Made by a program: the position numbers and the translations under genes. Of a DNA stretch of 64,000 nucleotides, positions 1 through 14,399 are shown piece after piece (position 1 is the stretch's first letter; every line of letters starts with the position of its first letter). This DNA comes from Megalopta genalis (taxonomy: Eukaryota > Arthropoda > Insecta > Hymenoptera > Halictidae). Where the stretch lies: assembly GCF_051020955.1 (NCBI RefSeq), contig NW_027477527.1, positions 1-64,000 on the forward strand, read 5' to 3'. A model generated the notes under the pieces. The model was not told the DNA's origin. It saw nothing but the letters and a program-made list of their open reading frames with translations, and ran no database searches.

Positions 1-3000
1 GAAGATCAGCCTTCTACTTCGCATTGATTTGAAGCTAAATCATGTGTTCCGCATGGATTTTAAGCTAACTCGTTTGTATCGCATGCAGTTGAAGCTAAAT
101 CATGTATATCACAAGTATTTGAAGCTAAACCATTTGTTTCGCATGGATTCCAAGATAAGCCTTCTACTTCGCATTGATTTTAATCTAAATCATGTGTTTC
201 GCATGGATTTGAATCTAACTCGTTTGTTTCGGATGCTGTTGAAGCTAAATCATGTATATCACAAGTATTTGAAGCTATATCATTTGTTTCGCATGGATTC
301 GACGATAACCCTTCTAATTCGCATTGATTTGAAGCTAAATCATGTGTTTCGCATGGATTTAAAGCTAACTCGTTTGTTTCGCATGCAGTTGAAGCTGAAT
401 CATGTATATCACAAGTATTTGAAGCTAAACTATTCGTTTCGCATGGATTCGAAGATAAGTCTTCCACTTCGCATTGATGTGATGCTAAATCATGTGTTTC
501 GCAAGGATTTGAAGCTAACTCGTTTGTTTCGCATGCTGTTAAAGCTAACTCAAGTGTATCAAAAGTATTTGAAGCTAAACCATTTGCTTCGCATGGATTC
601 GAAGATCAGCCTTCTACTTCGCATTGATTTCATGCTAAATCATGTGTTTCGCATGGATTTGAAGCTAACTCGTTTTTTTTCGCATGCTGTTGAAGCTAAA
701 TTATGTACATCACATGTATTTGAAGCTAAACCATTTCTATCGCATGGAACCGAAGATAAGCCTCCTACTTCGCATTGATTTGAAGCTAAATCATGTGTTC
801 GCATGGTTTTGAAGCTAACTCGTTTGATTCGCGAGCAGTTGAAGCTAAATCAAGTGTATCACAAGTATTTGAAGCTAGACCATTTGCTTCGCATGGATTC
901 GAAGATCAGCCTTCTACTTCGCATTGATTTGAAGCTAAATCATGTGTTTCGCATGGATTTGAAGCTAACTCGTTTGTTTCGGATGCTGTTGAAGGTAAAT
1001 CATGTATATCACACGTATTTGAAGCTATATCATTGTTTCGCATGGATTCGAAGATAACCCTTCTAATTCGCATTGATTTGAGGCTAAATCAGGTGTTTCG
1101 CTTGGATTTGAAGCTAACTCGTTTTTTTCGCTAGTAGTTGAAGCTAAATCATGCATATCACAAGTATTTGATGCTAAACCATTTGGTTCGCATTTATTCG
1201 AAGCTAAGCCATCTACTTCGCATTGATTTGAGGCTAAATCATGTGTTTCGCTTGTTTTGAAGCTAACTCGTTTTTTTCGCATGCTGTTGTAGCTAAATCA
1301 TGTATATCACAAGTATTTGAAGCTAAACCATTTGTATCGCATGGGATCGAAGATAAGCCTCCTACTCCGCATTGATTTGAAGCTAAATCATGTGTTTCGC
1401 ATGGATTTGAAGCTAACTCGTTTGTTTCGCATGCTGTTGAAGCTAAATCATATATATCACAAGTATTTGAAGCTAAACCATTTGTTCCGCATTTATTCGA
1501 AGCTAAGCCTTCTACTTCCCATTGATTTGAGGCTAAATCATGTGTTTCGCTTGGTTTTGAAGCTAACTCTTTTTTTTCGCACGCAGTTGTAGCTAAATCA
1601 TGTATATCACAAGCATTTGAAGCTAAACCATTTGTTTCGCATGGATTCGAAGATAAGCCTTCTACTTCGCATTGATTTTATCTAAATCATGTGTTTCGCA
1701 TGGATTTAAAGCTAACTCGTTTGTTTCGCATGCAGTTGAAGCTGAATCATGTATATCAAAAGTATTTGAAGCTAAACCATTTGCTTCGCATGGATTCGAA
1801 GATCAGCTTTCTACTTCGCATTGATTTGAAGCTAAATCATGTGTTCCGCATGGATTTTAAGCTAACTCGTTTGTTTCGCATGCAGTTGAATCTAAATCAT
1901 GTATATCACAAGGATTTGAATCTAAACCATTTGTTTCGCATGGATTCGAAAATAAGCCTTCTACTTCGCATTGATTTTAATCTAAATCACGTGTTTCGCA
2001 TGGATTAGCAGCTAACTCGTTTGTTTCGCATGCAGTTGAAGCTAAATCATGTATATCACAAGTATTTGAAGCTAAACCATTTGCTTCGCATGGATTCGAA
2101 GATCAGCCTTCTACTTCGCATTGATTTGATGTTAAATCATGTGTTCGCATGGATTTGAAGCTAACTCGTCTGTTTCGCATGCTGTTGAAGCTAAATCATG
2201 TATATCACAAGTATTTGAAGCTATATCATACGTTTCGCATGCATTCCAAGATAACCCTTCTAATTCGCATTGATTTGATGCTAAAACATGTGTTTCGCAA
2301 GGATTTGTAGCTAACTCGTTTGTTTCGCATGATGTTGAAGCTAACTGAAGTGTATCAAAAGTATTTGAAGCTAAACCATTTGCTTCGCATGGATTCGAAG
2401 ATAAGCCTTCTACTTCGCATTGATTTTAATCTAAATCATGTCTTTCGCATGGATTTAAAGCTAACTCGTTTGTTTTGCATGCAGTTGAAGCTGAATCATG
2501 TATATCACAAGTATTTGAAGCTAAACTATTCGTTTCGCATGGAATCGAAGATAAGCCTTCCACTTCGCATTGATTTGATGCTAAATCATGTGTTCCGCAT
2601 GGATTTTAAGCTAACTCGTTTGTTTCGCATGCAGTTGAAGCTAAATCATGTATATCACAAGTATTTGAAGCTAAACCATTTGCTTCGCATGGATTCGAAG
2701 ATCAGCTTTCTACTTCGCATTGATTTGATGCTAAATCATGTGTTTCGCATGGATTTGAAGCTAACTCGTCTGTTTCGCATGCTGTTGAAGCTAAATCATG
2801 TATACCACAAGTATTTGAAGCTATATCATACGTTTCGCATGCATTCCAAGATAACCCTTCTAATTCGCATTGATTTGAAGATAAATCATGTGTTTCGCTT
2901 GGATTTGAAGCTAACTCGTTTGTTTCGCATGCTGTTGAAGCTAAATCATGTATATCACAAGTATTTGGAGCTATATCATACGTTTCGCATGGATTCCAAG

Positions 3001-6000
3001 ACAACCCTTCTAAATCGCATTGATTTGAATCTAAATCATGTGTTTCGCATGGATTTGAAGCTAACTCGTTTGTTTCGCATGCTGTTGAAGCTAAATCATG
3101 TATATCACAAGTATTTGCAGCTAAACCATTTGTTACGCATGAATTCGAAGATCAGCCTTCTACTTCGCATTGATTTGATGCTAAATCATGTGTTTCGAAT
3201 GGATTTGAAGCTAACTCGTTTGTTTCGCATGCTGTTGAAGCTAACTGAAGTGTATCAAAAGTATTTGAAGCTAAACCATTTGCTTCGCATGGATTCGAAG
3301 ATAAGCCTTCTACTTCGCATTGATTTTAATCTAAATCATGTCTTTCGCATGGATTTAAAGCTAACTCGTTTGTTTTGCATGCAGTTGAAGCTGAATCATG
3401 TATATCACAAGTATTTGAAGCTAAACTATTCGTTTCGCATGGATTCGAAGATCAGCTTTCTACTTCGCATTGATTTGATGCTAAATCATGTGTTTCGCAT
3501 GGATTTGAAGCTAACTCGTCTGTTTCGCATGCTGTTGAAGCTAAATCATGTATACCACAAGTATTTGAAGCTATATCATACGTTTCGCATGCATTCCAAG
3601 ATAACCCTTCTAATTCGCATTGATTTGAAGATAAATCATGTGTTTCGCTTGGATTTGAAGCTAACTCGTTTGTTTCGCATGCTGTTGAAGCTAAATCATG
3701 TATATCACAAGTATTTGAAGCTATATCATACGTTTCGCATGGATTCCAAGATAACCCTTCTAAATCGCATTGATTTGAATCTAAATCATGTGTTTCGCAT
3801 GGATTTGAAGCTAACTCGTTTGTTTCGCATGCTGTTGAAGCTAAATCATGTATATCACAAGTATTTGCAGCTAAACCATTTGTTACGCATGGATTCGAAG
3901 ATCAGCCTTCTACTTCGCATTGATTTGATGCTAAATCATGTGTTTCGCATGGATTTGAAGCTAACTCGTTGTTTCGCATGCTGTTGAAGCTAAATCAAGT
4001 GTATCAAAAGTATTTGAAGCTAAACCATTTGCTTCGCATGGATTCGAAGATCAGCTTTCTACTTCGCATTGATTTGAAGCTAAATCATGTGTTCCGCATG
4101 GATTTTAAGCTAACTCGTTTGTTTCGCATGCAGTTGAAGCTAAATCATGTATATCACAATTATTTGAAGCTAAACCATTTGATTCGCATGGATTCGAAAA
4201 TAAGCCTTCTACTTCGCATTGATTTTAATCTAAATCATGTGTTTCGCATGGATTAGCAGCTAACTCGTTTGTTTCGCATGCAGTTGAAGCTAAATCATGT
4301 ATATCACAAGTATTTGCAGCTAAACCATTTGTTACGCATGGATTCGAAGATCAGCCTTCTACTTCGCATTGATTTGATGCTAAATCATGTGTTTCGCATG
4401 GATTTGAAGATAACTCGTTTGTTTCGCATGCCGTTGAAGCTAAATCATGTATATCACAAGTATTTGAAGCTAAACCATTTGTTACGCATAGGATCGAATG
4501 TAAGCCTCCTACTTCGCATTGATTTGAAGCTAAATCATGTGTTTCGCATGGATTTGAAGATAACTCGTTTTTCTCGCATGCTGTTGAAGCTAAATCATGT
4601 ATATCACAAGTATTTGAAGCTATATCATACGTTTCACATGGATTCCAAGACAACCCTTCTAATTCGCATTGATTTGAAGCTAAATCATGTGTATCGCATG
4701 GATTTGAAGCTAACTCGTTTGTTTCGCATGCTGTTGAAGCTAAATCATGTATATCACAAGTATTTGAAGCTATATCATACGTTTCACATGGATTCCAAGA
4801 CAACCCTTCTAATTCGCATTGATTTGAAGCTAAATCATGTGTATCGCATGGATTTGAAGCTAACTCGTTTGTTTCGCATGCTGTTGAAGCTAAATCATGT
4901 ATATCACAAGTATTTGAAGTTAAACCATTTGTTACGCATGGATTCGAAGATCAGCCTTCTACTTAGCATTGATTTGATGCTAAATCATGTGTTTCGCATG
5001 GATTTGAAGCTAACTCGTTTGTTCCGCATGCTGTTGAAGCTAAATCATGTATATCACAAGTATTTGAAGCTAAACCATTTGTTTCGCATGGATTCGAAGA
5101 TAAGCCTCCTACTTCGCATTGATTTGAAGCTAAATCATGTGTTTCGCGTGGATTTGAAGCTAACTCGTTTGTTTCGCATGAAGTTGAAGCTGAACCATGT
5201 ATATCACTAGTATTTGAAGCTAAACTATTCGTTTCGCATGGATTCGAAGGTAAGCCTACCACTTCACATTGATTTGAAGCTAAATCATGTCTTTCGCATA
5301 GATTTGAAGTTAACTCGTTTGTTTCGCATGCAGTTGAAGCTAAATCATGTATATCACAAGTATTTGCAGCTAAACCATTTGTTTCGCATGGATTCGAAGA
5401 TAACCCTTCTACTTCGCATTGATTTGAAGTTAAATCATGTGTTTCGCATGGATTTGAATCTAACTCGTTTATTTCGCATGCTGTTGAAGCTAAATGATGT
5501 ATATCGCAAGTATATGAAGCTAATCCAATTGTTTCGCATGGATTCGATCATAAGCCTTCTACTTCGCATTGATTTGAAGCTAAATCATGTGTTTCACATG
5601 GATTTGAATCTAGCTCGTTTGTTTCGCATGCTGTTGAAGCTACATCGTGTATATCACAAGTATTTGAAGCTATATCATATGTTTCGCATGGATTCGAAGA
5701 TAAGCCTCCTACTTCGCATTGATTTGAAGATAAATCATGTGTTTCGCATGGATTTGAAGCTAACTCGTTTGTTTCGCATGCTGTTGGAACTAAATCATGT
5801 ATATCACAAGTATTTGAAGCTATATCATTTGTTTCGCATTTATTCGAAGATAAGCCTTCTACTTCGCATTGATTTTAATCTAAATCATGTGTTTCGCATG
5901 GATTTGAAGCTAACTCGTTTGTTTCGCATGCTGTTGAAGCTAAATCATGTATATCACAAGTATTTGAAGCTATATCATATGTTTCGCATGGATTCGAAGA

Positions 6001-6113
6001 TAAGCCACCTACTTCGCATTGATTTTAAGATAAATCATGTGTTTCGCATGGATTTGAAGCTAACTCGTTTGTTTCGCATGCTGTTGAAGCTAAATCATGT
6101 ATATCACAAGTAT
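1..6113. repeat. Block A1: left copy of a long-range duplication
   Basis: About 40 HORs that recur almost unchanged at 22,324-28,591. The offset is 22,323 bp at the left edge and 22,478 bp at the right. The change comes from five single-base losses in A1 (near 1,034, 1,257, 1,678, 2,143 and 3,967) and one whole 150-bp HOR missing from A1 near 3,440 that A2 has at about 25,771-25,920. Around 4.5-4.9 kb each copy has one HOR the other lacks, so the net length is unchanged there. Similarity stops near 6,113, where A1 continues with GAAGCTAAACC and A2 with GTAGCTATATC. The left limit of the duplication lies outside the window. No gene is supported here. Confidence 0.9.
4616..4915. repeat. Perfect tandem doubling of one 150-bp HOR
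   Basis: The units 4,616-4,765 and 4,766-4,915 are identical by eye and carry private variants (TTTCACATGG, CCAAGACAACCC, TGTGTATCGC). The matching place in block A2, near 27,242, has this unit only once. This is a recent gain of exactly one HOR, as expected from unequal exchange or slippage in HOR register. Confidence 0.88.
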
Positions 6114-9100
6114 TTGAAGCTAAACCATTTGTTTCGCATGGATTCGAGATAAGCCTCCTACTTCGCATTGATTTGAAGCTAAATCAAGTGTTCGCATGGA
6201 TTTGAAGCTACCTCGTTTGTTTCGCATGGTGTTTAAGCTAAATCATGTATATCACTAGTATTTGAAGCTAAACCATTTGTTACGCATGGATTCGAAGATC
6301 AGCCTTCTACTTCGCATTGATTTACGGCTAAATCATGTTTTCCGCATGGATTTTAAGCTTAACTCGTTTTTTTCGCATGCAGTTGAAGCTAAGTCATGTA
6401 TATCACAAGTATTTGAAGCTAAACCATTTGTTTCGCATGGATTCGAAGATAAGCCTTCCACTTCGCATTCATTTGAAGCTAAATCATGTGTTCCGCATGG
6501 ATTTGAAGCTAACTCGTTTGTTTCGCATGCAGTTGAAGCTGAATCATGTATATCACAAGTATTTGCGGCTAAACCATTTGTTTCGCATGGATTCGAAGGT
6601 AACCCTTCTACTTCGCATTGATTTGAAGCTGAATCATGTGTTCCGCATGGATTTGATGCTAACTCGTTTTTTTCGCATGCAGTTGAAGCTGAATCATGTA
6701 TATCACAAGTATTTGCGGCTAAACCATTTGTTTCGCATGGATTCGAAGGTAACCCTTCTACTTCGCATTGATTTTAATCTAAATCATGTGTTTCGCATGG
6801 ATTTGAAGCTAACTCGTTTGTTTCGCATGCTGTTGAAGCTAAATCATGAATATCAAACCTATTTGAAGTTATATCATATGTTTCGCATAGATTCGAAGAT
6901 AACCCTTCTAATTCGCATTGATTTGAAGCTAAATCATGTGTTTCGCATGGATTTGGAGCTAACTCGTTTGTTTAGCATGCAGTTGAAGCTGAATCATGTA
7001 TATCACAAGTATTTGCGGCTAAACCATTTGTTTCGCATGGATTCGAAGGTAACCCTTCTACTTCGCATTGATTTTAATCTAATCATGTGTCTCGCATGGA
7101 TTTGAAGCTAACTCGTTTGCTTCGCATGCTGTTGAAGCTAAATCAAGTGTATCACAAGTATTTGAAGCTAAACCATTTGTTTCGCATGGATTCGAAGATC
7201 AGCCTTCTACTTCGCATTGATTAGATGCTAAAGCATGTGTTACGCATGGATTTGAAGCTAACTCGTTTGTTTCGCAGGCAGTTGAAGCTGAATCATGTAT
7301 ATCAAAAGTATTTGAAGCTAAACTATTCGTTTCGCATGGATTCGAAGATAAGCCTTCCACTTCGCATTGATTTGAAGATAAATCATGTGTTCCGCATGGA
7401 TTTGAAGCTGACTCGTTTGTTTCGCATGCAGTTGAAGCTAAGTCATGTATATCACAAGTATTTGAAGCTAAACCATTTGTTTCGCATGGATTCGAAGATA
7501 AGCCTTCCACTTCGCATTCATTTGAAGCTAAATCATGTGTTCCGCACGGATTTGAAGCTAACTCGATTATTTCGCATGCAGTTGAAGCTGAATCATGTAT
7601 ATCACAAGTATTTGCGGCTAAACCATTTGTTTCGCATGGATTCGAAGGTAACCCTTCTACTTCGCATTGATTTTAATCTAAATCATGTGTTTCGCATGGA
7701 TTTGAAGCTAACTCGTTTGTTTCGCATGCTGTTGAAGCTAAATCATGAATATCACAACTATTTGAAGTTATATCATATGTTTCTTATAGATTCGAAGATA
7801 ACCCTTCTAATTCGCATTGATTTGAAGCTAAATCATGTGTTTCGCATGGATTTGGAGCTAACTCGTTTGTTTAGCATGCAGTTGAAGCTGAATCATGTAT
7901 ATCACAAGTATTTGCGGCTAAACCATTTGTTTCGCATGGATTCGAAGGTAACCCTTCTACTTCGCATTGATTTTAATCTAAATCATGTGTTTCGCATGGA
8001 TTTGAAGCTAACTCGTTTGCTTCGCATGCTGTTGAAGCTAAATCAAGTGTATCACAAGTATTTGAAGCTAAACCATTTGTTTCGCATGGATTCGAAGATC
8101 AGCCTTCTACTTCGCATTGATTAGATGCTAAATCATGTGTTTCGCATGGATTTGAAGCTAACTCGTTTGTTTCGCAGGCAGTTGAAGCTGAATCATGTAT
8201 ATCAAAAGTATTTGAAGCTAAACTATTCGTTTCGCATGGATTCGAAGATAAGCCTTCCACTTCGCATTGATTTCAAGATAATCATGTGTTCCGCATGGAT
8301 TTGAAGCTGACTCGTTTGTTTCGCATGCAGTTGAAGCTAAGTCATGTATATCACAAGTATTTGAAGCTAAACCATTTGTTTCGCATGGATTCGAAGATAA
8401 GCCTTCCACTTCGCATTCATTTGAAGCTAAATCATGTGTTCCGCATGGATTTGAAGCTAACTCGTTTGTTTCGCATGCAGTTGAAGCTGAATCATGTATA
8501 TCACAAGTATTTGCGGCTAAACCATTTGTTTCGCATGGATTCGAAGGTAACCCTTCTACTTCGCATTGATTTTAATCTAAATCATGTGTTTCGCATGGAT
8601 TTGAAGCTAACTCGTTTGTTTCGCATGCTGTTGAAGCTAAATCATGTATATCACAAGTATTTGAAGCTATATCATATGTTTCGCATGGATTCGAAGATAA
8701 CCCTTCTAATTCGCATTGATTTGAAGCTAAATCTTGTGTTCCGCATGGATTTGAAGCTGACTCGTTTGTTTCGCATGCAGTTGAACCTGAATCATGTATA
8801 TCACAAGTATTTGCGGCTAAACCATTTGTTTCGCATGGATTCGAAGGTAACCCTTCTACTTCGCATTGATTTTAATCTAAATCAGGTGTTTCGCATGGAT
8901 TTGAAGCTAACTCGTTTGTTTCGCATGCTGTTGAAGCTAAATCATGTATATCACAAGTATTTGAAGCAAATCCATTTGTTTCGCATGGATTCGAAGATAA
9001 GCCTCCTACTTCGCATTGATTTGAAGCTAAATCATGTGTTCGCATGGATTTGAAGCTAACTCGTTTGCTTCGCATGCTGGTGAAGCTAAATCAAGTGTAT

Positions 9101-9930
9101 CACAAGTATTTGAAGCTAAACCATTTGTTTCGCATGGATTCGAAGATCAGCCTTCTACTTCGCATTGATTAGATGCTAAATCATGTGTTTCGCATGGATT
9201 TGAAGCTAACTCGTTTGTTTCGCATGCTGTTGAAACTAAATCATGTACATCACATGTATTTGAAGCTAAACCATTTGTATCGCATGGAATCGAAGATAAG
9301 CCTCATACTTCGCATTGATTTGAAGCTAAATCATGTGTTCGCATGGATTTGAAACTAACTTGTTTGATTCGCGAGCATTTGAAGCTAAATCAAGCGTATC
9401 ACAAGTATTTGAAGCTAAACCATTTGTTTCGCACGGATTCGAAGATCAGCCTTCTACTTCGCATTGATTTGATGCTAAATCATGTGTTTCGCATGGATTT
9501 GAAGCTAACTCGTTTGTTTCGCATGCTGTTGAAGCTAAATCATGTATATCACAAGTATTTGAAGCAAAACCATTTGTTTCGCATGGTTTCGAAGATAAGC
9601 CTCCTACTTCGCATTGATTTGAAGCTAAATCATGTGTTCGCATGGATTTGAAGCTAACTCGTTTGCTTCGCATGCTGTTGAAGCTAAATCAAGTGTATCA
9701 CAACTATTTGAAGCCAAACCATTTGCTTCGCATGGATTCGAAGATCAGCCTTCTACTTCGCATTTATTAGATGGTAAATCATGCGTTTCGCATGGATTTG
9801 AAGCTAACTCGTTTGTTTCGCATTCTGTTGAAACTAAATCATGCATATCACAAGTATTTGAAGCTAAACCATTTGTTTCGCATGGATTCGAAGATAAGCC
9901 TCCTACTTCGCATTGATTTGAAGCTAAATC
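6114..9930. repeat. Block C1: HORs shared with the 33-46 kb region
   Basis: About 25 HORs rich in the M3 variant GCGGCTAAACC and the M4 variant GAAGGTAACCC. The segment from about 6.19 kb, marked by a one-base insertion giving TTAAGCTTAACTCG at 6,353, recurs at about 33.2, 37.4 and 42.8 kb. The stretch 7,190-8,220 matches 38,665-39,695 (offset 31,475). The stretch at 9.3-9.9 kb, with the private motif GATTCGCGAGCA, matches about 40.05-40.9 kb. No gene, RNA or mobile element is visible. Confidence 0.85.
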
Positions 9931-11399
9931 ATGTGTTTCGCATGGATTTGAAGCTAACTCGTCTGTTTCGCATGCTGTTGAAGCTAAATCATGTATATCA
10001 CAAGTATTTGCAGCTAAACCATTTGTTACGCATGGATTCGAAGATCAGCCTTCTACTTCGCATTGATTTGATGCTAAATCATGTGTTTCGAATGGATTTG
10101 AAGCTAACTCGTTTGTTTCGCATGATGTTGAAGCTAACTGAAGTGTATCAAAAGTATTTGAAGCTAAACCATTTGCTTCGCATGGATTCGAAGATAAGCC
10201 TTCTACTTCGCATTGATTTGAAGCTAAATCATGTGTTTCGCATGGATTTGAAGCTAACTCGTTTTTTCGCATGCTGTTGAAGCTAAATCATGTATATCAC
10301 AAGTATTTGTAGCTATATCATACGTTTCGCATGGATTCCAAGACAACCCTTCTAATTCGCATTGATTTGAAGCTAAATCATGTGTTTCGCATGGATCTAA
10401 CGCTAACTCGTTTGTTTCGCATGCAGTTGAAGCTGAATCATGCATATCACAAGTATTTGAAGCTAAACTATTCGTTTCGCATGGATTCGAAGATAAGTCT
10501 TCCACTTCGCATTGAATTGATGCTAAATCATGTGTTTCGCAACGATTTGAAGCTAACTCGTTTGTTTCGCATGATGTTGAAGCTAACTCAAGTGTATCAA
10601 AAGTATTTGAAGCTAAACCATTTGCTTCGCATGGATTCGAAGATAAGCCTTCTACTTCGCATTGATTTTAATCTAAATCATGTCTTTCGCATGGATTTAA
10701 AGCTAACTCGTTTGTTTCGAATGCAGTTGAAGCTGAATCATGTATATCACAAGTATTTGAAGCTAAACTATTCGTTTCGCATGGATTCGAAGGTAAGCCT
10801 TCCACTTCGCATTGATTTGATGCTAAATCATGGGTTCCGCATGGATTTTAAGCTAACTCGTTTGTTTCGCATGCAGTTGAAGCTAAATCATGTATATCAC
10901 AAGTATTTGAAGCTAAACCATTTGCTTCGCATGGATTCGAAGATCAGCCTTCTACTTCGCATTGATTTGATGTTAAATCATGTGTTTCGCATGGATTTGA
11001 AGCTAACTCGTCTGTTTCGCATGCTGTTGAAGCTAAATCATGTATACCACAAGTATTTGATGCTATATCATACGTTTCGCATGCATTCCAAGATAACCCT
11101 TCTAATTCGCATTGATTTGAAGATAAATCATGTGTTTCGCTTGGATTTGAAGCTAACTCGTTTGTTTCGCATGCTGGTGAAGCTAAATCATGTATATCAC
11201 AAGTATTTGAAGCTATATCATACGTTTCGCATGGATTCCAAGATAACCCTTCTAATTCGCATTGATTTGAAGATAAATCATGTGTTTCGCTTGGATTTGA
11301 AGCTAACTCGTTTGTTTCGCATGCTGGTGAAGCTAAATCATGTATATCACAAGTATTTGAAGCTATATCATACGTTTCGCATGGATTCCAAGATAACCC
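9931..11399. repeat. Block D: HORs shared with 21.1-22.0 kb
   Basis: About ten HORs. Roughly 9.95-10.8 kb corresponds to 21.2-22.0 kb at offset 11,235, including a shared two-base loss that makes ACTCGTTTTTTCGC near 10,258 and 21,493. Near 11,115-11,400 one HOR type (TATATCATACG in M3, TTTCGCTTGG in M5, GCTGGTGAAG after M1) is tandemly doubled. No gene is supported. Confidence 0.82.
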
Positions 11400-14399
11400 T
11401 TCTAATTCGCATTGATTTGAATCTAAATCATGTGTTTCGCATGGATTTTAAGCTAACTCGTTTATTTTGCATACTGTTGAAGCTAAATCATGTAATCACA
11501 AGTATTTGCAGCTAAACCATTTGCTTCGCATGGATTCGAAGATCAGCTTTCTACTTCGCATTGATTTGAGGCTAAATCATGTGTTTCGCTTGGTTTTGAA
11601 GCTAACTCGTTTTTTTGGCATGCAGTTGTAGCTAAATCATGTATATCACAAGTATTTGAAGCTAAACCATTTGTTTCGCATGGATTCGAAGATGAGCCTT
11701 CTACTTCGCATTGATTTTAATCTAAATCATGTGTTTCGCATGGATTTAAAGCTAACTCGTTTGTTCGCATGCAGTTGAAGCTGAATCATGTATATCACAA
11801 GTATTTGAAGCTAAACTATTCGTTTCGCATGGTTTCGAAGATAAGTCTTCCACTTCGCATTGATTTGATGCAAAATCATGTGTTTCGCAAGGATTTGAAG
11901 CTAACTCGTTTGTTTCGCATGCTGTTGAAGCTAACTCAAGTGTATCAAAAGTATTTGAAGCTAAACCATTTGCTTCGCATGGATTCGAAGATCAGCCTTC
12001 TACTTCGCATTGATTTGATGCTAAATCATGTGTTTCGCATGGATTTGAAGCTAACTCGTTTGTTTCGCATGCTGTTGAAGCTAAATCATGTATATCACAA
12101 GTATTTGAAGCTATATCATACGTTTCGCATGGATTCCAAGATAACCCTTCTAATTCGCATTGATTTGAATCTAAATCATGTGTTTCGCATGGATTTGAAG
12201 CTAACTCGTTTATTTTGCATACTGTTGAAGCTAAATCATGTAATCACAAGTATTTGCAGCTAAACCATTTGCTTCGCATGGATTCGAAGATCAGCTTTCT
12301 ATTTCGCATTGATTTGAAGCTAAATCATGTGTTCCGCATGGATTTTAAGCTAACTCGTTTGTTTCGCATGCAGTTGAAGCTAAATCATGTATATCACAAG
12401 TATTTGAAGCTAAACCATTTGTTTCGCATGGATTCGAAAATAAGCCTTCTACTTCGCATTGATTTTAATCTAAATCATGTGTTTCGCATGGATTTGAAGC
12501 TAACTCGTTTGTTTCGCATGCTGTTGAAGCTAAATCATGTATATCACAAGTATTTGAAGCTATATCATACGTTTCGCATGCATTCCAAGATAACACTTCT
12601 AATTCGCATTGATTTGAAGATAAATCATGTGTTTCGCTTGGATTTGAAGCTAGCTCATTTTTTTCGCATGCAGTTGTAGCTAAATCATGTATATCACAAC
12701 TATTTGAAGCTAAACCATTTGTTTCGCATGGATTCGAAGATAAGCCTTCTACTTCGCATTGATTTTAATCTAAATCATGTGTTTCGCATGGATTTGAAGC
12801 TAACTCGTTTGTTTCGCATGCTGTTGAAGCTAAATCATGTATATCACAAGTATTTGAAGCTATATCATACGTTTCGCATGCATTCCAAGATAACACTTCT
12901 AATTCGCATTGATTTGAAGATAAATCATGTGTTTCGCTTGGATTTGAAGCTAGCTCATTTTTTTCGCATGCAGTTGTAGCTAAATCATGTATATCACAAC
13001 TATTTGAAGCTAAACCATTTGTTTCGCATGGATTCGAAGATAAGCCTTCTACTTCGCATTGATTTTAATCTAAATCATGTGTTTCGCATGGATTTAAAGC
13101 TAACTCGTTTGTTTCGCATGCAGTTGAAGCTGAATCATGTATATCACAAGTATTTGAAGCTAAACTATTCGTTTCGCATGCATTCCAAGATAACCCTTCT
13201 AATTCGCATTGATTTGATGCTAAAACATGTGTTTCGCAAGGATTTGAAGCTAACTCGTTTGTTTCGCATGATGTTGAAGCTAACTGAAGTGTATCAAAAG
13301 TATTTGAAGCTAAACCATTTGCTTCGCATGGATTCGAAGATAAGCCTTCTACTTCGCATTGATTTTAATCTAAATCATGTCTTTCGCATGGATTTAAAGC
13401 TAACTCGTTTGTTTTGCATGCAGTTGAAGCTGAATCATGTATATCACAAGTATTTGAAGCTAAACTATTCGTTTCGCATGGATTCGAAGATAAGTCTTCC
13501 ACTTCGCATTGATTTGATGCTAAATCATGTGTTTCGCAAGGATTTGAAGCTAACTCGTTTGTTTCGCATGATGTTGAAACTAACTCAAGTGTATCAAAAG
13601 TATTTGAAGCTAAACCATTTGCTTCGCATGGATTCGAAGATAAGCCTTCTACTTCGCATTGATTTTAATCTAAATCAAGTCTTTCGCATGGATTTAAAGC
13701 TAACTCGTTTGTTTCGCATGCAGTTGAAGCTAAATCATGTATATCACAAGTATTTGAAGCTAAACCATTTGCTTCGCATGGATTCGAAGATCAGCTTTCT
13801 ACTTCGCATTGATTTGATGCTAAATCATGTGTTTCGCATGGATTTGAAGCTAACTCGTCTGTTTCGCATGCTGTTGAAGCTAAATCATGTATACCACAAG
13901 TATTTGAAGCTATATCATACGTTTCGCATGCATTCCAAGATAACCCTTCTAATTCGCATTGATTTGAAGATAAATCATGTGTTTCGCTTGGATTTGAAGC
14001 TAACTCGTTTGTTTCGCATGCTGGTGAAGCTAAATCATGTATATCACAAGTATTTGAAGCTATATCATACGTTTCGCATGGATTCCAAGATAACCCTTCT
14101 AATTCGCATTGATTTGAATCTAAATCATGTGTTTCGCATGGATTTGAAGCTAACTCGTTTGTTTCGCATGCTGGTGAAGCTAAATCATGTATATCACAAG
14201 TATTTGAAGCTATATCATACGTTTCGCATGGATTCCAAGATAACCCTTCTAATTCGCATTGATTTGAAGATAAATCATGTGTTTCGCTTGGATTTGAAGC
14301 TAACTCGTTTGTTTCGCATGCTGGTGAAGCTAAATCATGTATATCACAAGTATTTGAAGCTATATCATACGTTTCGCATGGATTCCAAGATAACCCTTC
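11400..14399. repeat. Block E1: first copy of a 3-kb tandem duplication
   Basis: Twenty HORs repeated at offset 3,000 in the next block. For example, the distinctive M2 variant CATGTAATCACAAG (one base short) occurs near 11,490, 12,238, 14,490 and 15,238. E1 itself has few frameshifts; frame A stays open from 13,004 to 14,413. Within it, 12,430-13,030 holds a 300-bp (two-HOR) tandem doubling with nearly identical copies. Similarity with the following block extends left to about 10.86 kb, so the exact left edge is uncertain. Confidence 0.82.
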
